Positions 49,075-61,375 of a DNA stretch of 64,000 bases are shown piece after piece. This DNA comes from Rhopalosiphum padi. Its lineage: Eukaryota > Arthropoda > Insecta > Hemiptera > Aphididae. The stretch lies in assembly GCF_020882245.1 (NCBI RefSeq), contig NC_083600.1, forward strand, positions 19,034,001 through 19,098,000. The letters are read 5' to 3'. Each line of letters begins with the position of its first letter. Within the stretch, counting starts at the first letter, position 1. The translations under genes were made by a program, and so were the position numbers. Below the pieces are notes generated by a model, which was given only the letters and a program-made list of their open reading frames with translations, was not told the origin of the DNA and made no database searches.

Positions 49075-51590
49075 ACTTTACTGTAATATTTTGCTATTTG
49101 GTAATATACGATATAAATTGGAATACGACGACTAATATGTATTTAAGTTTGGTCAATGAGGCATTTATAGTAGTCTGGTTTCAACTTTCAAGTACCTAAC
49201 AATTTTTGATTTCGAATCGTTTCTGGCCAGTGGCCGAAGTGTTGTCGACTTCTAGATCACAACAACCAGAGGTACGTGATTGCATGCATTTTAATTTTCC
49301 TTTATATTTAATCATTATTAAAAATATATCCCATAATACTTACAGAGACTTCTATTTTTTACTTTTTTAAATGTCATAACTGATTCAAAATTTCAATCAC
49401 TGTTAAAAAATTTACTGATATACAGTATACACGTTAACAATATTGATTAACATAATTCAATTAAATGAGCGTACATAATCTTAACTTTATTAAAATCCTA
49501 AAAAAATAATATACTTACACATATCTAAACAAAATATTATATACCTAACAATGAAACAATATTAAAATACAATAATATTATTCACAAGTCACAATTAAGT
49601 TTCTGTGATAAACTATAATTTCTAAAATGTCTACATTGATTTTTTCAATTTTTCTCATTTTTTGTTTAGTATTTTATTTTGCAAGCTAGAAATTAGTCGC
49701 TAAAGTTTTAATAGAAAATTTTTTATAGCTTTAAGCAATATCACAAATTTTGAGTTTCAACAATATAATATTTATCTAAAAAGAGGAAGGTTTAATTTCA
49801 GTGCTTGTAAATATAACACAAGTTAATTTTAAAATACATTTATTTAACATATTGCATAACATATTATTTATAAAAATAAATCATAATATGCAAATCATCA
49901 TTATACATTTAATTGCAACATCCGGTTTTTACGAGTCAAGATTTTAATTAAAAATAGTTAAATCACAGTAAATTATAAAAAGTGTTTGTTGATCATTAAA
50001 TTATAAGCTAAATAAAATCTGTTACAAAACCATTATAATTATAATCCATTTTCATCTTCATAAAATTATTTTTAGATTAAAAACGTATGGTAATAAGATA
50101 AAAAAACAAGGCATCTTAACTACCTACTAATAATATACTGTACACATTAAATATATTTTAATATTTTAAAATTGAAACATATTGTGTAATTTAAAAACAG
50201 ATATATTATGTTAACTATAAACTAGGTATATTTATAAATAATTTTAAGTACTCTAATTTATTAGATGTCTACATCAAATTTAATACATAAATTTATATAT
50301 AGGTATTTAATTCATTACAACTTAAACTTTTCCATCTCATTTTACACTTTCTAATAGTTAATATGAAATTATTCTGCATTTTTACGCTATAAAATTAGCC
50401 ATTCTTTTTTTTTTTTTTACAAAAGACTGGTGTTGTATATTTTAATATCTCATAGTTTTAAAAGTGAAAATGCATGACTGGGGCTCGGAAAAAATCTATA
50501 AAATAAAAGCCAAACAAAAATTTATTGGTAGCAGATAACTTTATTAGAGAACATTATTCAAAATTCAAATTTAGTATTTTTAATGGCTAATGAATTTTAA
50601 TTTTTTGTATAGATGTAAAAATATTCATTTTGAATTATCTAAATAATTAATTTTAAGTACTTAAACACGATGTAAAAAAATGTATGAAATTAAAAATATT
50701 ATAATAATATAATGATGATTATAATATAATAATATAGCAATATTATAGGTACTTTATTGTACTTCTATAAATATAATTATATAATTTATAATATATTTTA
50801 GTAAATTAAAAAAGATTTTAAAATATTATCTAAAGCGGTGTAAAATGTTTGTGCATCGGAGACGTTAAAAAACTGATTTTTAAAACCACGACCGGCAAGA
50901 TTATAAGGTATTCGTTGACTCGTTGTGGGTAACCAGAAAATCATGGAAATCCGTAAGTTTGGTTACATATCAAAAACGCCTTGTGATCACTCACTTTAAT
51001 ATTATATTATTTAATATAATATTATACCAACCTAACTTAACCACTTTCGGCCCAGGCATATTATATAGTAGGCCCATAGTGTATTATTATTTATTGTACA
51101 CATGAGCGAATCGCACAAGGGCTTGAGATATGTCATAATATACTAAATAATAAAATCCATAATAAAATAGAAATAGGTACTCTAATATGCTAATTTTATT
51201 GTAACTGTAGCACTGCAAACTTTTTAATTTCGTATGAAACATAGTATGTTTTATTGTGCATAATTTAAGTCATTAAAGTATGCATTAATATATTTAATAA
51301 TCTATTGTCGAATTTTCAAAAAAAATATATGTATAGTTTTCTTGAACATGGTAGGTACCTACATAGGTACAGATATAGCTTTTATATACGTCGACCGAGT
51401 GAAACATTATGTAGAAAAGCCTGAGCTCTTATACACGCAATAGTGCAATACGTTTATTATAGACATTACCTTACGTTGGATACAAAAACACAAATAATAA
51501 TTAATCGACAACAAACTTTATTGAGAAAAATCTGAAAATCACCATCATAATAATACTAAACTTTTATACTTATTATAAAACAAAAAAAAA
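47830..51590. other. PARN 3' flank and AT-rich intergenic DNA
   Basis: No canonical AATAAA is obvious just after the PARN stop; ATTAAA occurs near 47943 and 48024. An (AT)n run lies at about 49041-49068. Around 49190-49272 a GC-richer stretch ends in CCAGAGGTACGTG, which could be a non-coding first exon with a + strand donor, but I cannot confirm it. Nothing else recognised. Confidence 0.35.
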
Positions 51591-52350
51591 TTGTTGTCCA
51601 TTGACCCACGAGTTTATAAGGCTTGCATAATATGTATGACTTGTGACGCATGGCGTGTAATGCGCCGTTTCAATAAGGTCCATATAGTTTTATTCGACCT
51701 ATCGGCTGAACGGTATACAAATAATCGCACCACGACCACTAACTATTTAGTCACTCGCACGTCCTCGTCGCGCCGTTTTCCACATAATGAAGTGACGGTC
51801 CTCTATCGTGTCGATGCGTCCGAGGACCCGCGTGACAGTTCTTCGTGGACCTCGAAACGAACCGTATCTGGTCGTCGGCTGACGTGCCACCATCATAAAA
51901 CCACGTGACCAGACTTCCGTATAAGGGACAGCCGTAATAGGGTTGTCTGCAAGCGTGTTGCGACGGCAAACCGGACGATCGCTGAAAGACGGCCGACTAT
52001 TAGATGATAATATGTGCGAATCGCCGTCTCACCAGTCAACGGGTACTCCGTGTAGCTGTCACATATATTTCTACACCTGCGGCCCGTCGCCTGCAATCGT
52101 GCATTTCCTGCAGCCATCCATTGGCCGTCAATGATCGGTAATGCGATTTGGCGACCGACATTTTCATTTCCGTTAACGTATATAATATCTTATTCATTAT
52201 TGTTTACGAAACGACATGGTATTCTGTTCAGTATTTCGACGAACGTCGCCCCACGATAGTCGTGATGTTGATCGTTTTGCACTCCAGGCTCCAGCAAAAT
52301 ATGCCAAAAGCGTATAACAAATATTGCATTAAACATGATGATGTGCGTAT
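51591..52350. promoter_or_regulatory. CpG-rich island
   Basis: About 750 bp richer in CpG than the flanks, with overlapping open frames on both strands but no recognisable peptide and no consistent splice structure. It resembles the other islands in this window and may be a promoter or first-exon region of an unseen gene. Confidence 0.3.
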
Positions 52351-53160
52351 TATTTAAATGATTTTCAACGAGAGAAACAAATATTAATAACGGTCAGCGG
52401 AGATAGTGTGTCAGTTCAAAGACAAATCCGTAATGCTCACATAAACCAATAATAAGTGTTTTATTTAAAAAAATTATTAAAATAAAGTAAAATATTTAAT
52501 TTTAACCATTAGTGTTGCTGACTTATCAAAGACCTTGCAGGTTTTTAAATTTTAAGTTTTGAAAATACTAGCTCACTCCAGAACCGGATCTAAGTCTTAT
52601 AGAATACTGGGTTACAACACATACTAATATTGGAGGCTTCTTAAAAAATGGCTGTTGATGCATCAATTATATTATATTTTTTTGGTATTTTATAAGAAAT
52701 AATAATGATGAAGATAGGCGTAATTTATCATGACTTAAGTTTTTCTTCAAATCGACGAGTCGAAAGTATACGGATAAAACTAAATCCACAACTGCAGCGT
52801 CTTAAAATAAATGCTTGCGGGGGTAATTTCTTAAAATAATTTTTTTCTGGACCATTATAATCAACACCATAATAACCATTTGACCAAATGATTTTTGTTT
52901 AGTTTTACCGACCACTATTTATGGGCCGCTATCCGGATTTGAAAAAGGAAAAAGATTACTTTATGGGACGATAAACCTGGGCGGCTGGGCGTCTGTATGC
53001 AGTTGGACCGACCGTTGCAGGGCGACGCCCATGGCTATGATATTAGGTATGAACATAACATAATATGATCAGCTGGTGCCTATTTGCTATTTACAACATA
53101 ATCCGTGTTTATACAATACACATACATAGCTTATATGTATATGGGCAGGTCACGTGTCGC
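52351..53160. other. Intergenic sequence, nothing recognised
   Basis: AT-rich DNA with a GC-richer stretch at about 52920-53040 (GGGCCGCTATCCGGATTTG and GGGCGACGCCCATGGC). I see no open frame of interest or RNA gene. Confidence 0.3.
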
Positions 53161-54300
53161 GTCATTATAATATATGATACATTGATACCTCATATATATA
53201 ATATATGTATATAGTAACTATATATACATATACTATATACGCGTGACCACGCAGTCGATCAGTGGGCGACGTCGATCGATGATTTCGGGTCTCCCGGAGC
53301 TTTTTACCGATAACCGACTTCTGACGAATCGTCTCGACGGCGCGTGCACGTCGAAACACGTCGTACAGGTACCTATATAATACAACATATATTATTTTAT
53401 ACGAGTTGAAAGGCTATAACTATAGCGGTATGCCGTGTTACATATATTATTAAATCAAACACACATCGACTATATTATATATGGGCACTGTCGTGTATAG
53501 TGTATACGTTCCGCGAAATAGTGCCGGGACAGCTGATATTGCCGGTCGCGGACGTCGGACCGCCCGGCGTCGTCCGTCCTAATATCACCGTATAATATTA
53601 TTATATTATAGACGCGTGTGTAGGTACGTGTGTATATAATATTATACCTCTCCTGTAAGTCGACGACGGCCGGAGACTTTAACGCTGCTATCGCCACGTT
53701 TTCCGCACGCGCTGGACACGGATACAATATATATTATATAGGCACCGTGGCCAAATTATATTACTACAACACGACTCGAACACACGTCAACGAGTATCGC
53801 ATTATATATATATGCAACGGCGGCGGCGGCGGCGGTCGCGTCGAATTCACAATATTTTTTTTTTCCACACACACATATCGCGGTTTTGACAGGTCCGGTC
53901 CAATTAAAATAGTTTGGACTCTCGCGTACGATAAAAAAATAATAATAAACAACGTTACAATATAATAATAATATATCATAAAACTCTAATATTATATGGT
54001 CTTATAAATAAATTCACATTGTTAGTAGTGTAGGTATACTTAGTGGTTTGTATATAATAAATTACCATTCATGCGCACGCACGTCGCACATACAGCCGCG
54101 GTCGTGTCGTTAAAATCTTTCGTCGACCTGTGCATATTATTAGAATCACGACTCGAGATGTGATTTTTCTATCCGTTTCGTATAGAGAGGACGCGTTATT
54201 ATTATGTGATTATGCCCATATTACACGCACTCAAAACTCACTCGCCGTTCACTTATACCTATATACATTATTGTTGGTAGAAAAAACTTGTCACTCGTCT
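53161..54300. promoter_or_regulatory. CpG-rich islands with simple repeats
   Basis: Patches at about 53220-53360, 53500-53860 and 54060-54250 are GC- and CpG-rich, including (CGG)n at about 53818-53834. Open frames on both strands are short and unrecognised. Regulatory role inferred from composition only. Confidence 0.3.
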
Positions 54301-54700
54301 TAAATATGATGTGAGTACATATTATATATAGTCATATGCCAATATAGGTATGTACAATACAGCGATATCATATTTTACGTATCTTAAACATGTAGCTATA
54401 CCGTATAGCCGACACGCAACTACAACTTACGAGATATATTGATTTAATTGACTTTTATCGATAATATACTTCGAAGGTATGGCGGTCCCACTTAAATTTG
54501 CGCTGTAGATACAGATAGATTGTGTTTAATATTTTAGTGTTCCATACATATAATATGTATAATTTAAAATAGAAATAATGTATATCATAAAGCGACATTA
54601 TAGGTAATTGACTCGAAGAAAATAAAAACCAATAGCACAGAAGTAATATTTAAAATTTAATACTCTTATTTTTATAGGTACTATATAATACTACATATTA

Positions 54701-54914
54701 CCATCAGGTGTTCAATAAGTTTGGAAACTCTTAATTTTTGTATCCATATTTTAACACATAATATACGTGAAGCAATATAACAGATAACACTACTGTATAA
54801 TATTAATTATAATGAAAAATATTTAATAACCTCATTTTTAATTATATCATATATTATCGTATATTATCTGCGTTCTAAGACAATAGCCGTTTCCAAACTT
54901 ATTGAACATTCTGT
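54701..54914. mobile_element. Mariner/Tc1-type MITE (about 210 bp)
   Basis: Left terminus CAGGTGTTCAATAAGTTTGG (from 54705) and right terminus CCAAACTTATTGAACATTCTG (reverse CAGAATGTTCAATAAGTTTGG) form inverted repeats sharing TGTTCAATAAGTTTGGAAAC. TA dinucleotides lie at both borders (54699-54700, 54914-54915), as expected for Tc1/mariner insertion. No open frame inside. Confidence 0.7.
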
Positions 54915-55344
54915 ATGATATATGATATATTTTATAATACTTGTATCGTTTTATCATCTGTCAAAGACTAGAAATATTGCATCCATCCGCAGATAAACAA
55001 TTTATGTCACTCTTAAAATATATATATGTATATAGTATAGGTAATAGGTATATCTACATATTATGTTACACTTTTTCACTAACGATTGGGATAGGTAGAC
55101 ATTTTTTTAAATTCTTTGACATAGTTCTAATACTTACCAATAATATATTTTATTCTAACTAAAAAGAAAATTTTAAATTTAAAAATAAAAACATTGTTAT
55201 TTTGTTTGAATATTGTCAAAATGTTCATAGCATTTTTCTGATCAAATTATAAAACTTTTTATTTGAATATTTTACATATAACACACCTTAAATACGGCTC
55301 ATATTGTATTTCAAAATTTAATAGAACATTGATATTTGTATAAA

Positions 55345-55545
55345 CTTGTTATGATACCAGATTGGAATTTGGACATGGACTGAAAATATATAGCTCCTCT
55401 ACACATGGGATTTCTAAGGGCATTGCCTCTCGTTAAATTTTGGGTAAATGCCTATTGAAACCCCAAGGTTTGAGGAGCTGCATGTTTCGACAGTATCTTC
55501 ACAGTCCATAAAATCTTGACTTCTGTCTTCTGATATACCTTTTGG
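55345..55545. ncRNA. Candidate long imperfect hairpin
   Basis: Arms fold over roughly 190 bases. TGGACTG (55376-55382) pairs with CAGTCCA (55502-55508), AGCTCCTC (55392-55399) with GAGGAGCT (55472-55479), TGGGATTT with AAACCCCA, and GGGCATT with AATGCC near the loop. The middle is GC-richer than the flanks. It could be a precursor hairpin RNA or an old foldback element. Strand and expression are unknown; no frame of note is present. Confidence 0.3.
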
Positions 55546-56490
55546 CTGTTATCATAGACGAATTTCATACATTGGAAAAAATAAACTTATAAAAAAAAAA
55601 TACGTATACAATAAAATAATAGTTTTAGTTTAACCTTAAACATACTTTAAAAATGTATAGAATCTATTGTTACCAATAGTATTACAGTATATTATTTTAT
55701 GTACATTTAATATTTATGTAATTATATAAAATATCACATTAAATAAACTCAATAAATTATAACGCTAATAATATACAAATTACAAACTCAAAGTTATACA
55801 AAAAGTGTTTGAGAACTAATATAAAAAAAACGCATATGATAAAAAAAACTAATAAGTTAAAATTAAGATGTATAAATCTAACTATTTTAACACTATCGTA
55901 ATGATATAATCTATTAAGACGTCGTTATGATGAACGAAACGTACATTTATTAAGTCAATATGATAAATTATGTACCCCGGGATGATACAGTAGTGAAGGC
56001 TTTTATTTAGTTTAAAATTAAATCTGCATGTACACTGCAGTGGTAATACATTAGTCATAAGCGCTAAACGAATAACATGACATGTACATATTATTTTGAT
56101 ATAAAGGAACCTCATCTAGCGATACCATTTTGACATCAGTGAAATCTATAATAAAAATCCAAGTACCTGAAAATATGTTCTTTAAGTAAACTAAAGAAAA
56201 AAAATTCTAAAAATTAGAATTCTCAAAAAACTCCATTACCGGAGGATAAAAGTGGGACGAGGAATGGGGATAGTTGGTGCGAATCACACCGCAGTACAAA
56301 CAGTTACGTAACATATATAGCCGTGACGTCTATGTACAGTACGTCAGAGGCGTTGGCCGAGATCGATAAACAGCTTCTGTAATTGTATAGAGCATAATGT
56401 ACTAATATATATGTTATATAACACCTAAATATTATAAAGTAACAATTTGCTCAAGTCGTACGAGTAATGTGTTTACTAATACGAGTACGT

Positions 56491-56495
<5 letters not shown>

Positions 56496-56552
<57 letters not shown>
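56496..56552. repeat. (TG)n microsatellite
   Basis: An uninterrupted TG/GT dinucleotide run of about 28 units. It is a simple repeat, likely length-polymorphic. Confidence 0.95.
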
Positions 56553-56555
<3 letters not shown>

Positions 56556-57559
56556 TGATTAGACCTTGCGAATCGAGTGCCAAAAATACAACGCTACATG
56601 TAAATTATATTGATAGATACTTGCTATATTATATATATTACTTGTATTTCTGTAATTATTATGATACCGTGATTGTATTTTGTACCAAAATATATGTACA
56701 CGGTGAGTTGTACTATTTGTACTCAATCAAAAACACGTAGTTACACTAAGTATAATGTATGTAGGTACCTACCGCACGAATTCTGCAGTTCATCAAAGTA
56801 TAATAAAATAATCAATAAGTTTTTATTTTTTTTTTCCAAAGTCCAGTTTTAAGTCTATATATACATCTGAATAATATCTTGTATTTTTTTCTCTATCTAA
56901 CGTGCATTATAATTACAAATAATGCTAAGACGTTGAATTTATCTTAAAACGTTTCAACGTTAACGCTTATTAACAGTCGTCTAAATTATTGTGTCTGAAA
57001 ATCGATTTAAACTACCCTATTTAAAGTCGTATTGCAGGTTTTTAAATGACATAACAATGATTAAACAATATATATTATATATCAGTAGTTATTACAAATT
57101 GTGTCTAATGACTTTTTTCATACAATCTTATTGCAGCCACAATAATACCACATGCACGCAATATACATACACACTATCATTCTAAAATATAAACAATAAT
57201 ACACGTCCAAAATTATAATTAATACGATTTACAATTATAATATGGTCTAAATGAATACGTTTTGAATACAATTAAATAATTATACGTTTACTTAAAATAT
57301 AATATTTGAAAAAAAAATACATTTTGTTAAGACTTTAATTTCGTATGTAAGTGTTTAAGTGTATAATAATAATTATATTGCCATATCTATATAGAATCGA
57401 AAAAAATAATTGAAATAATTTTTGATGAAGTTATATGTCCCCGTACAATAAGTATACACCTATTGTGTGTATATTTAATAACTTATAAAAGTCATCGTGT
57501 TGTAAGAGGTAAAAAAATCGGACGGTGTGAAAACCTGCCGAAAGAATAATACATTTATA

Positions 57560-57775
57560 CACTAATAAACGATCGAATGATTTACGGCTTCAAGGCGGGT
57601 TTGATATACGTAAGTCTTCCGAACAGGTCAATTGCAGCGACCAGCATAATATACAAATCGAAAAAAGTGGTTTGTATAGTAGGACGGGCTGCAGTCACCG
57701 GCGTGGTTATAATACGATTTAGGACGCTTACGATAAAATGATTCAGGAAATCATAAAACAAAAATGTACTCGGAA
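57560..57775 (-). other. Ambiguous exon-like stretch
   Basis: On the - strand a frame free of stops ends at TAA (57592-57594). Its last third, TTFFDLYIMLVAAIDLFGRL then TYIKPALKP, reads like the end of a membrane protein. On the + strand ATG 57578 opens MIYGFKAGLIY straight into a strong donor GTAAGT, so either strand could carry an exon. No partner exon or family was identified. Confidence 0.2.
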
Positions 57776-57999
57776 AAAACTATTTTTAACCCCGCGCACC
57801 GTATCATGAACTATATAATCCGTTGAAACTATTTTTTCGTTCTTAGAATTTTCTTGTAGACATTTCCGAGAAAATATTCGGCTCTGCGGGATATGAAATT
57901 AAAAACCATCACGGGCGTTATGCGGCTAGCAAAAAAAAAATAAGAAATCTTAAAAACAATAAACCGGAGGAAAAATGTATGCGCAGACTTTCCCGCCAT

Positions 58000-59100
58000 T
58001 TTAGTAAATAAACGATGGCCGACCCATCACGCAGAGAGTTGTGTATGTCGGGGGGGGGGGGTGGTATGTGGGTAAGTGGTGAAAACGTACGAGGGGCATG
58101 TGATAATATTATAATAGATTTGCCATCATTAATTATTTATCAGTATAATACAACGAACATCAACCCTTATCATAAAAATAACCCCGCGGACGGTTATACG
58201 TACAATGGAATAGTGTTCCCCCAACTCGTTTCTCATTCGTTACACCGCCCAGTTAAAAAAACGGGGTAATCCGTCCAAAATAATACATATATAGGTATAT
58301 CGCGTATGGTATGTACAATAATATAGTTTTGAATACACCGTGCGCGGTTTTCAGCTTTCGTGTCCGACTGGAATGTCTGGATCCCACCCGAAGTCGTATA
58401 GCGTACGGATTTGTTGTCCCGTGTTGACGCGTAAGCACAACAGTTATGTTTTTTCACTAATTATATTAATCGTTTTTAGTAGGTATATATGAATATTATT
58501 ATTGACATTCCGTATGGGGTCGCTTAAAGAATAATCTTAATACCTATATATACTATATAGGTAGGTACGTCACAAATAATTAACAACGAAATAGAAATAT
58601 GTTAAAATTGCATTTTTTTTTTAAATACCTAATTAAGTCTACTTCTAAACGATAATGTTAAATATTATTTTAATATTATAGAACACAGCATAATACAATT
58701 ATACGTTAATATCGATAAACAGTATAAAAGCGCTACTATTATATAAACGAAATGAAAATAAAACTCGTTCGTCCGTCGTCTGCAGCGTTGACGAGGGGCT
58801 TGCTGGTATTTGGGACTTAGCAGGCCAGTAGGACTGTTTAAATCTATGTGTGTCGACCACCGTTGGTCCGCTAAATCCCTAACACCAAAACAAGCATTGG
58901 AGCGCGTGTCGCGTACGTCGGCGATCCTTCGTCCTCTGTCGGGCACACCGCGATGTACTGCAGTAGTCAATACGGTCGCCGGAGCCCGTTTCATGTTTTG
59001 CGTTAGCATGAATTCCTGCAAATTAAAAACTATGCGTAAGACGATAAAATAAAATATATTATTGTTACAGTGGAAAATAGAGACATGCGCTAGCTGTGAT
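58000..59100. other. GC-richer stretch with an unassigned open frame
   Basis: A poly(G) run lies near 58050-58060. At 58665-59008 on the - strand an acceptor TTTAATTTGCAG precedes a 114-codon frame (EFMLTQNMKRAPATV at its start, STHIDLNSPTGLLSPKY in the middle, hydrophobic and AT-rich at the end). The antisense + frame also ends at a donor-like GTAAGA. I recognise no family, so real coding is uncertain on either strand. Confidence 0.25.
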
Positions 59101-61190
59101 CACACGTGATTTGTATCAGCGTACTTCATATATCGTATGGTAGATGTTTCCTTTCGAAACTATATCGCGGCGCCGAGCTTGCAGCAAGTCGTAACTTCAC
59201 AATGTAAGTTTTAATCCGATTAAAATATTATACTTCTTAACAAACAGTAAAAATTTAGAAGTATATGAATCTAATGCTGTATTTATATAGGTATAGTGTA
59301 TACATTTTTTTTTATTATGAACTGCACTGGTAGCGGCCTATTATGCAGACATGATAACATCACGCGTATAATATTAATCCAAAAAACGATAAGACATAAT
59401 TTATAGCTGTAGACATCATATTATTGATATAGTTATAGATATATGTTAAGATATTATATTATTCAGCTGTATACACGTTCATATATTATTACTTATACCT
59501 TAAGTCGTCTAATATTGCGCACGCGTATCGGGGCAATCGTTTTAAATATTATACGACGTCCAGAATTATTTGCTACCTACCTACGACTACTCTATTACTT
59601 GATAAAAAAATTGCACACCGACGCCCAAGTCGCCGAAGAAGTGGATTTCGACGAAAACGAACGAATCAATCGCCCGTGTACGCCAACCGGTCGATACGTA
59701 TTAACCCTTCGCCAGTGTGTCAGCGCGTTTTTTTAATTTGCGCCAAAATCGATTGTTCTCTCGATAATACATTCACGTTTCAAGTGTTTCAACAGTAGAG
59801 TATTCGTCGAGAATCGAGATAAATGAGAAGCTCACACGAACAATTCCATTTCAGATTCGAAGCGATGTTATTAAACCAACTCATTGACATAATTCTACGC
59901 TTGACCCGACAGTATTGACTTGGAATGAGCAACCCAATAACAATAATAATAATTGAAAAACATTAAAAATAATATTACAATAAATGTATTATTTTTGTTA
60001 AAATTTAATAGGTACATATCAAAGTACTGTTTACGACGTACCTGACGTCAAATTTTGTAACGACTATCCCGAAAAATTATTATTTTCATTCGAATCCGCC
60101 GAGTCTCGAAATCAACGAGAGTATCGACAAAACAATCGAATAACACAGATACTCGCATTTTATGTAAATTATTATACAAACTACACCGAAAAAATGTTCC
60201 CGTATATATCGCTGCTATTCGCATAACATTATCGCGAGTGGCGGTTGATCCTACGAGGGTGGGGTAATATATCGGCTCGTCTTCCCTTTCTCGGCATGCG
60301 CAAGCGATCGACCACCATATTATATACGTAACAAATAACAATAATACAAACATAAACTATCTCGATTATCTGTAGAGGTACGCTGCAGTACAGTAATTTA
60401 TTACGTAAAATGTGCATATAGCGCATGTATTACATTGCATGTACAACAAATAATTACGGTTCCGCGAATCGGGTAAATAATAATACAATATAATATAATA
60501 TAGGTAATCAATAGTTAAATATTTTTTAATATTTTTTTTTCGTTCGATATAACGATATGCTCAGGTATAATGTATACTCGTATAAAAATAGAATAATCGT
60601 GGTATTTTCGTTTTACTTCGATCATTTTTCGGAATTCGCTTAACCGTGGATAATCGCATTATAATATATACTACCTAATAATATTATAATATTATAATAA
60701 TATACGTTATTCGAATTGACACGACTGGTCACCGTCGCCGAGTATACATATAGGCGCGTATACGATCGCTTTTTTACTCTTTACTCTTACGTATATGATA
60801 TACATACATATACCAGCTATGGTATATATTACCATATATATGGTACCTATTCCTTCCTACTCGTAAAAAACACATATACCCGTTACTATATAATATATTA
60901 TTATTTCGTGTACGAAAATTCTCTCATCGTCTCGCGCGTATACGCTGGCACGGTCACTCGCGAGGTTCGCGGGTCGACAAAACGACCGACACGGACCGCG
61001 ACGGCGAAGCGTTTCAATTTTGAACGATACACGCGTTCTGGCGTATACCTATGTTATTGGAACACCTCCAATAACGATCGCGTATTGTAGTAAGCCGCCG
61101 CCGTAGGTTAGGTCTATATAATATACAACGCCGTGTGTATATGATGTAGTCGTTCTTACGACATACGCACTATTCGTCATTATTTAATTA
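59101..61190. other. Intergenic DNA with CpG-rich patches
   Basis: Islands occur at about 59510-59760, 60050-60310 and 60940-61110. The + frame ending at 59736 (KLHTDAQVAEEVDFDENER inside) is the most protein-like but lacks an acceptor or homology I know. Otherwise AT-rich and unassigned. Confidence 0.3.
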
Positions 61191-61200
61191 TATTATACTA

Positions 61201-61375
61201 TACAGTGGAGTCGCGATAACTCGAAGTTAAAGGGAGATAAAAATTCGCTTCGATATAATAATATGTATTATTCGAGATATCTAACTCGAATTTATATTAA
61301 TTTATATTTCTAGCAGGGGAATAAAAAAAATTCGAGTCAATTTTTTCGAGTTACCAAGGTTCGAGTTATTTGTAT
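61201..61375. mobile_element. Tigger/pogo-like element fragment
   Basis: TACAGTGGAGTCGCGATAAC begins the fragment, followed by repeated TCGAGTTA-type motifs (GATATCTAACTCGAA, TTCGAGTTACCAAGGTTCGA). This is the style of pogo/Tigger termini with a TA target. Only one end is evident and there is no transposase frame. Confidence 0.4.
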
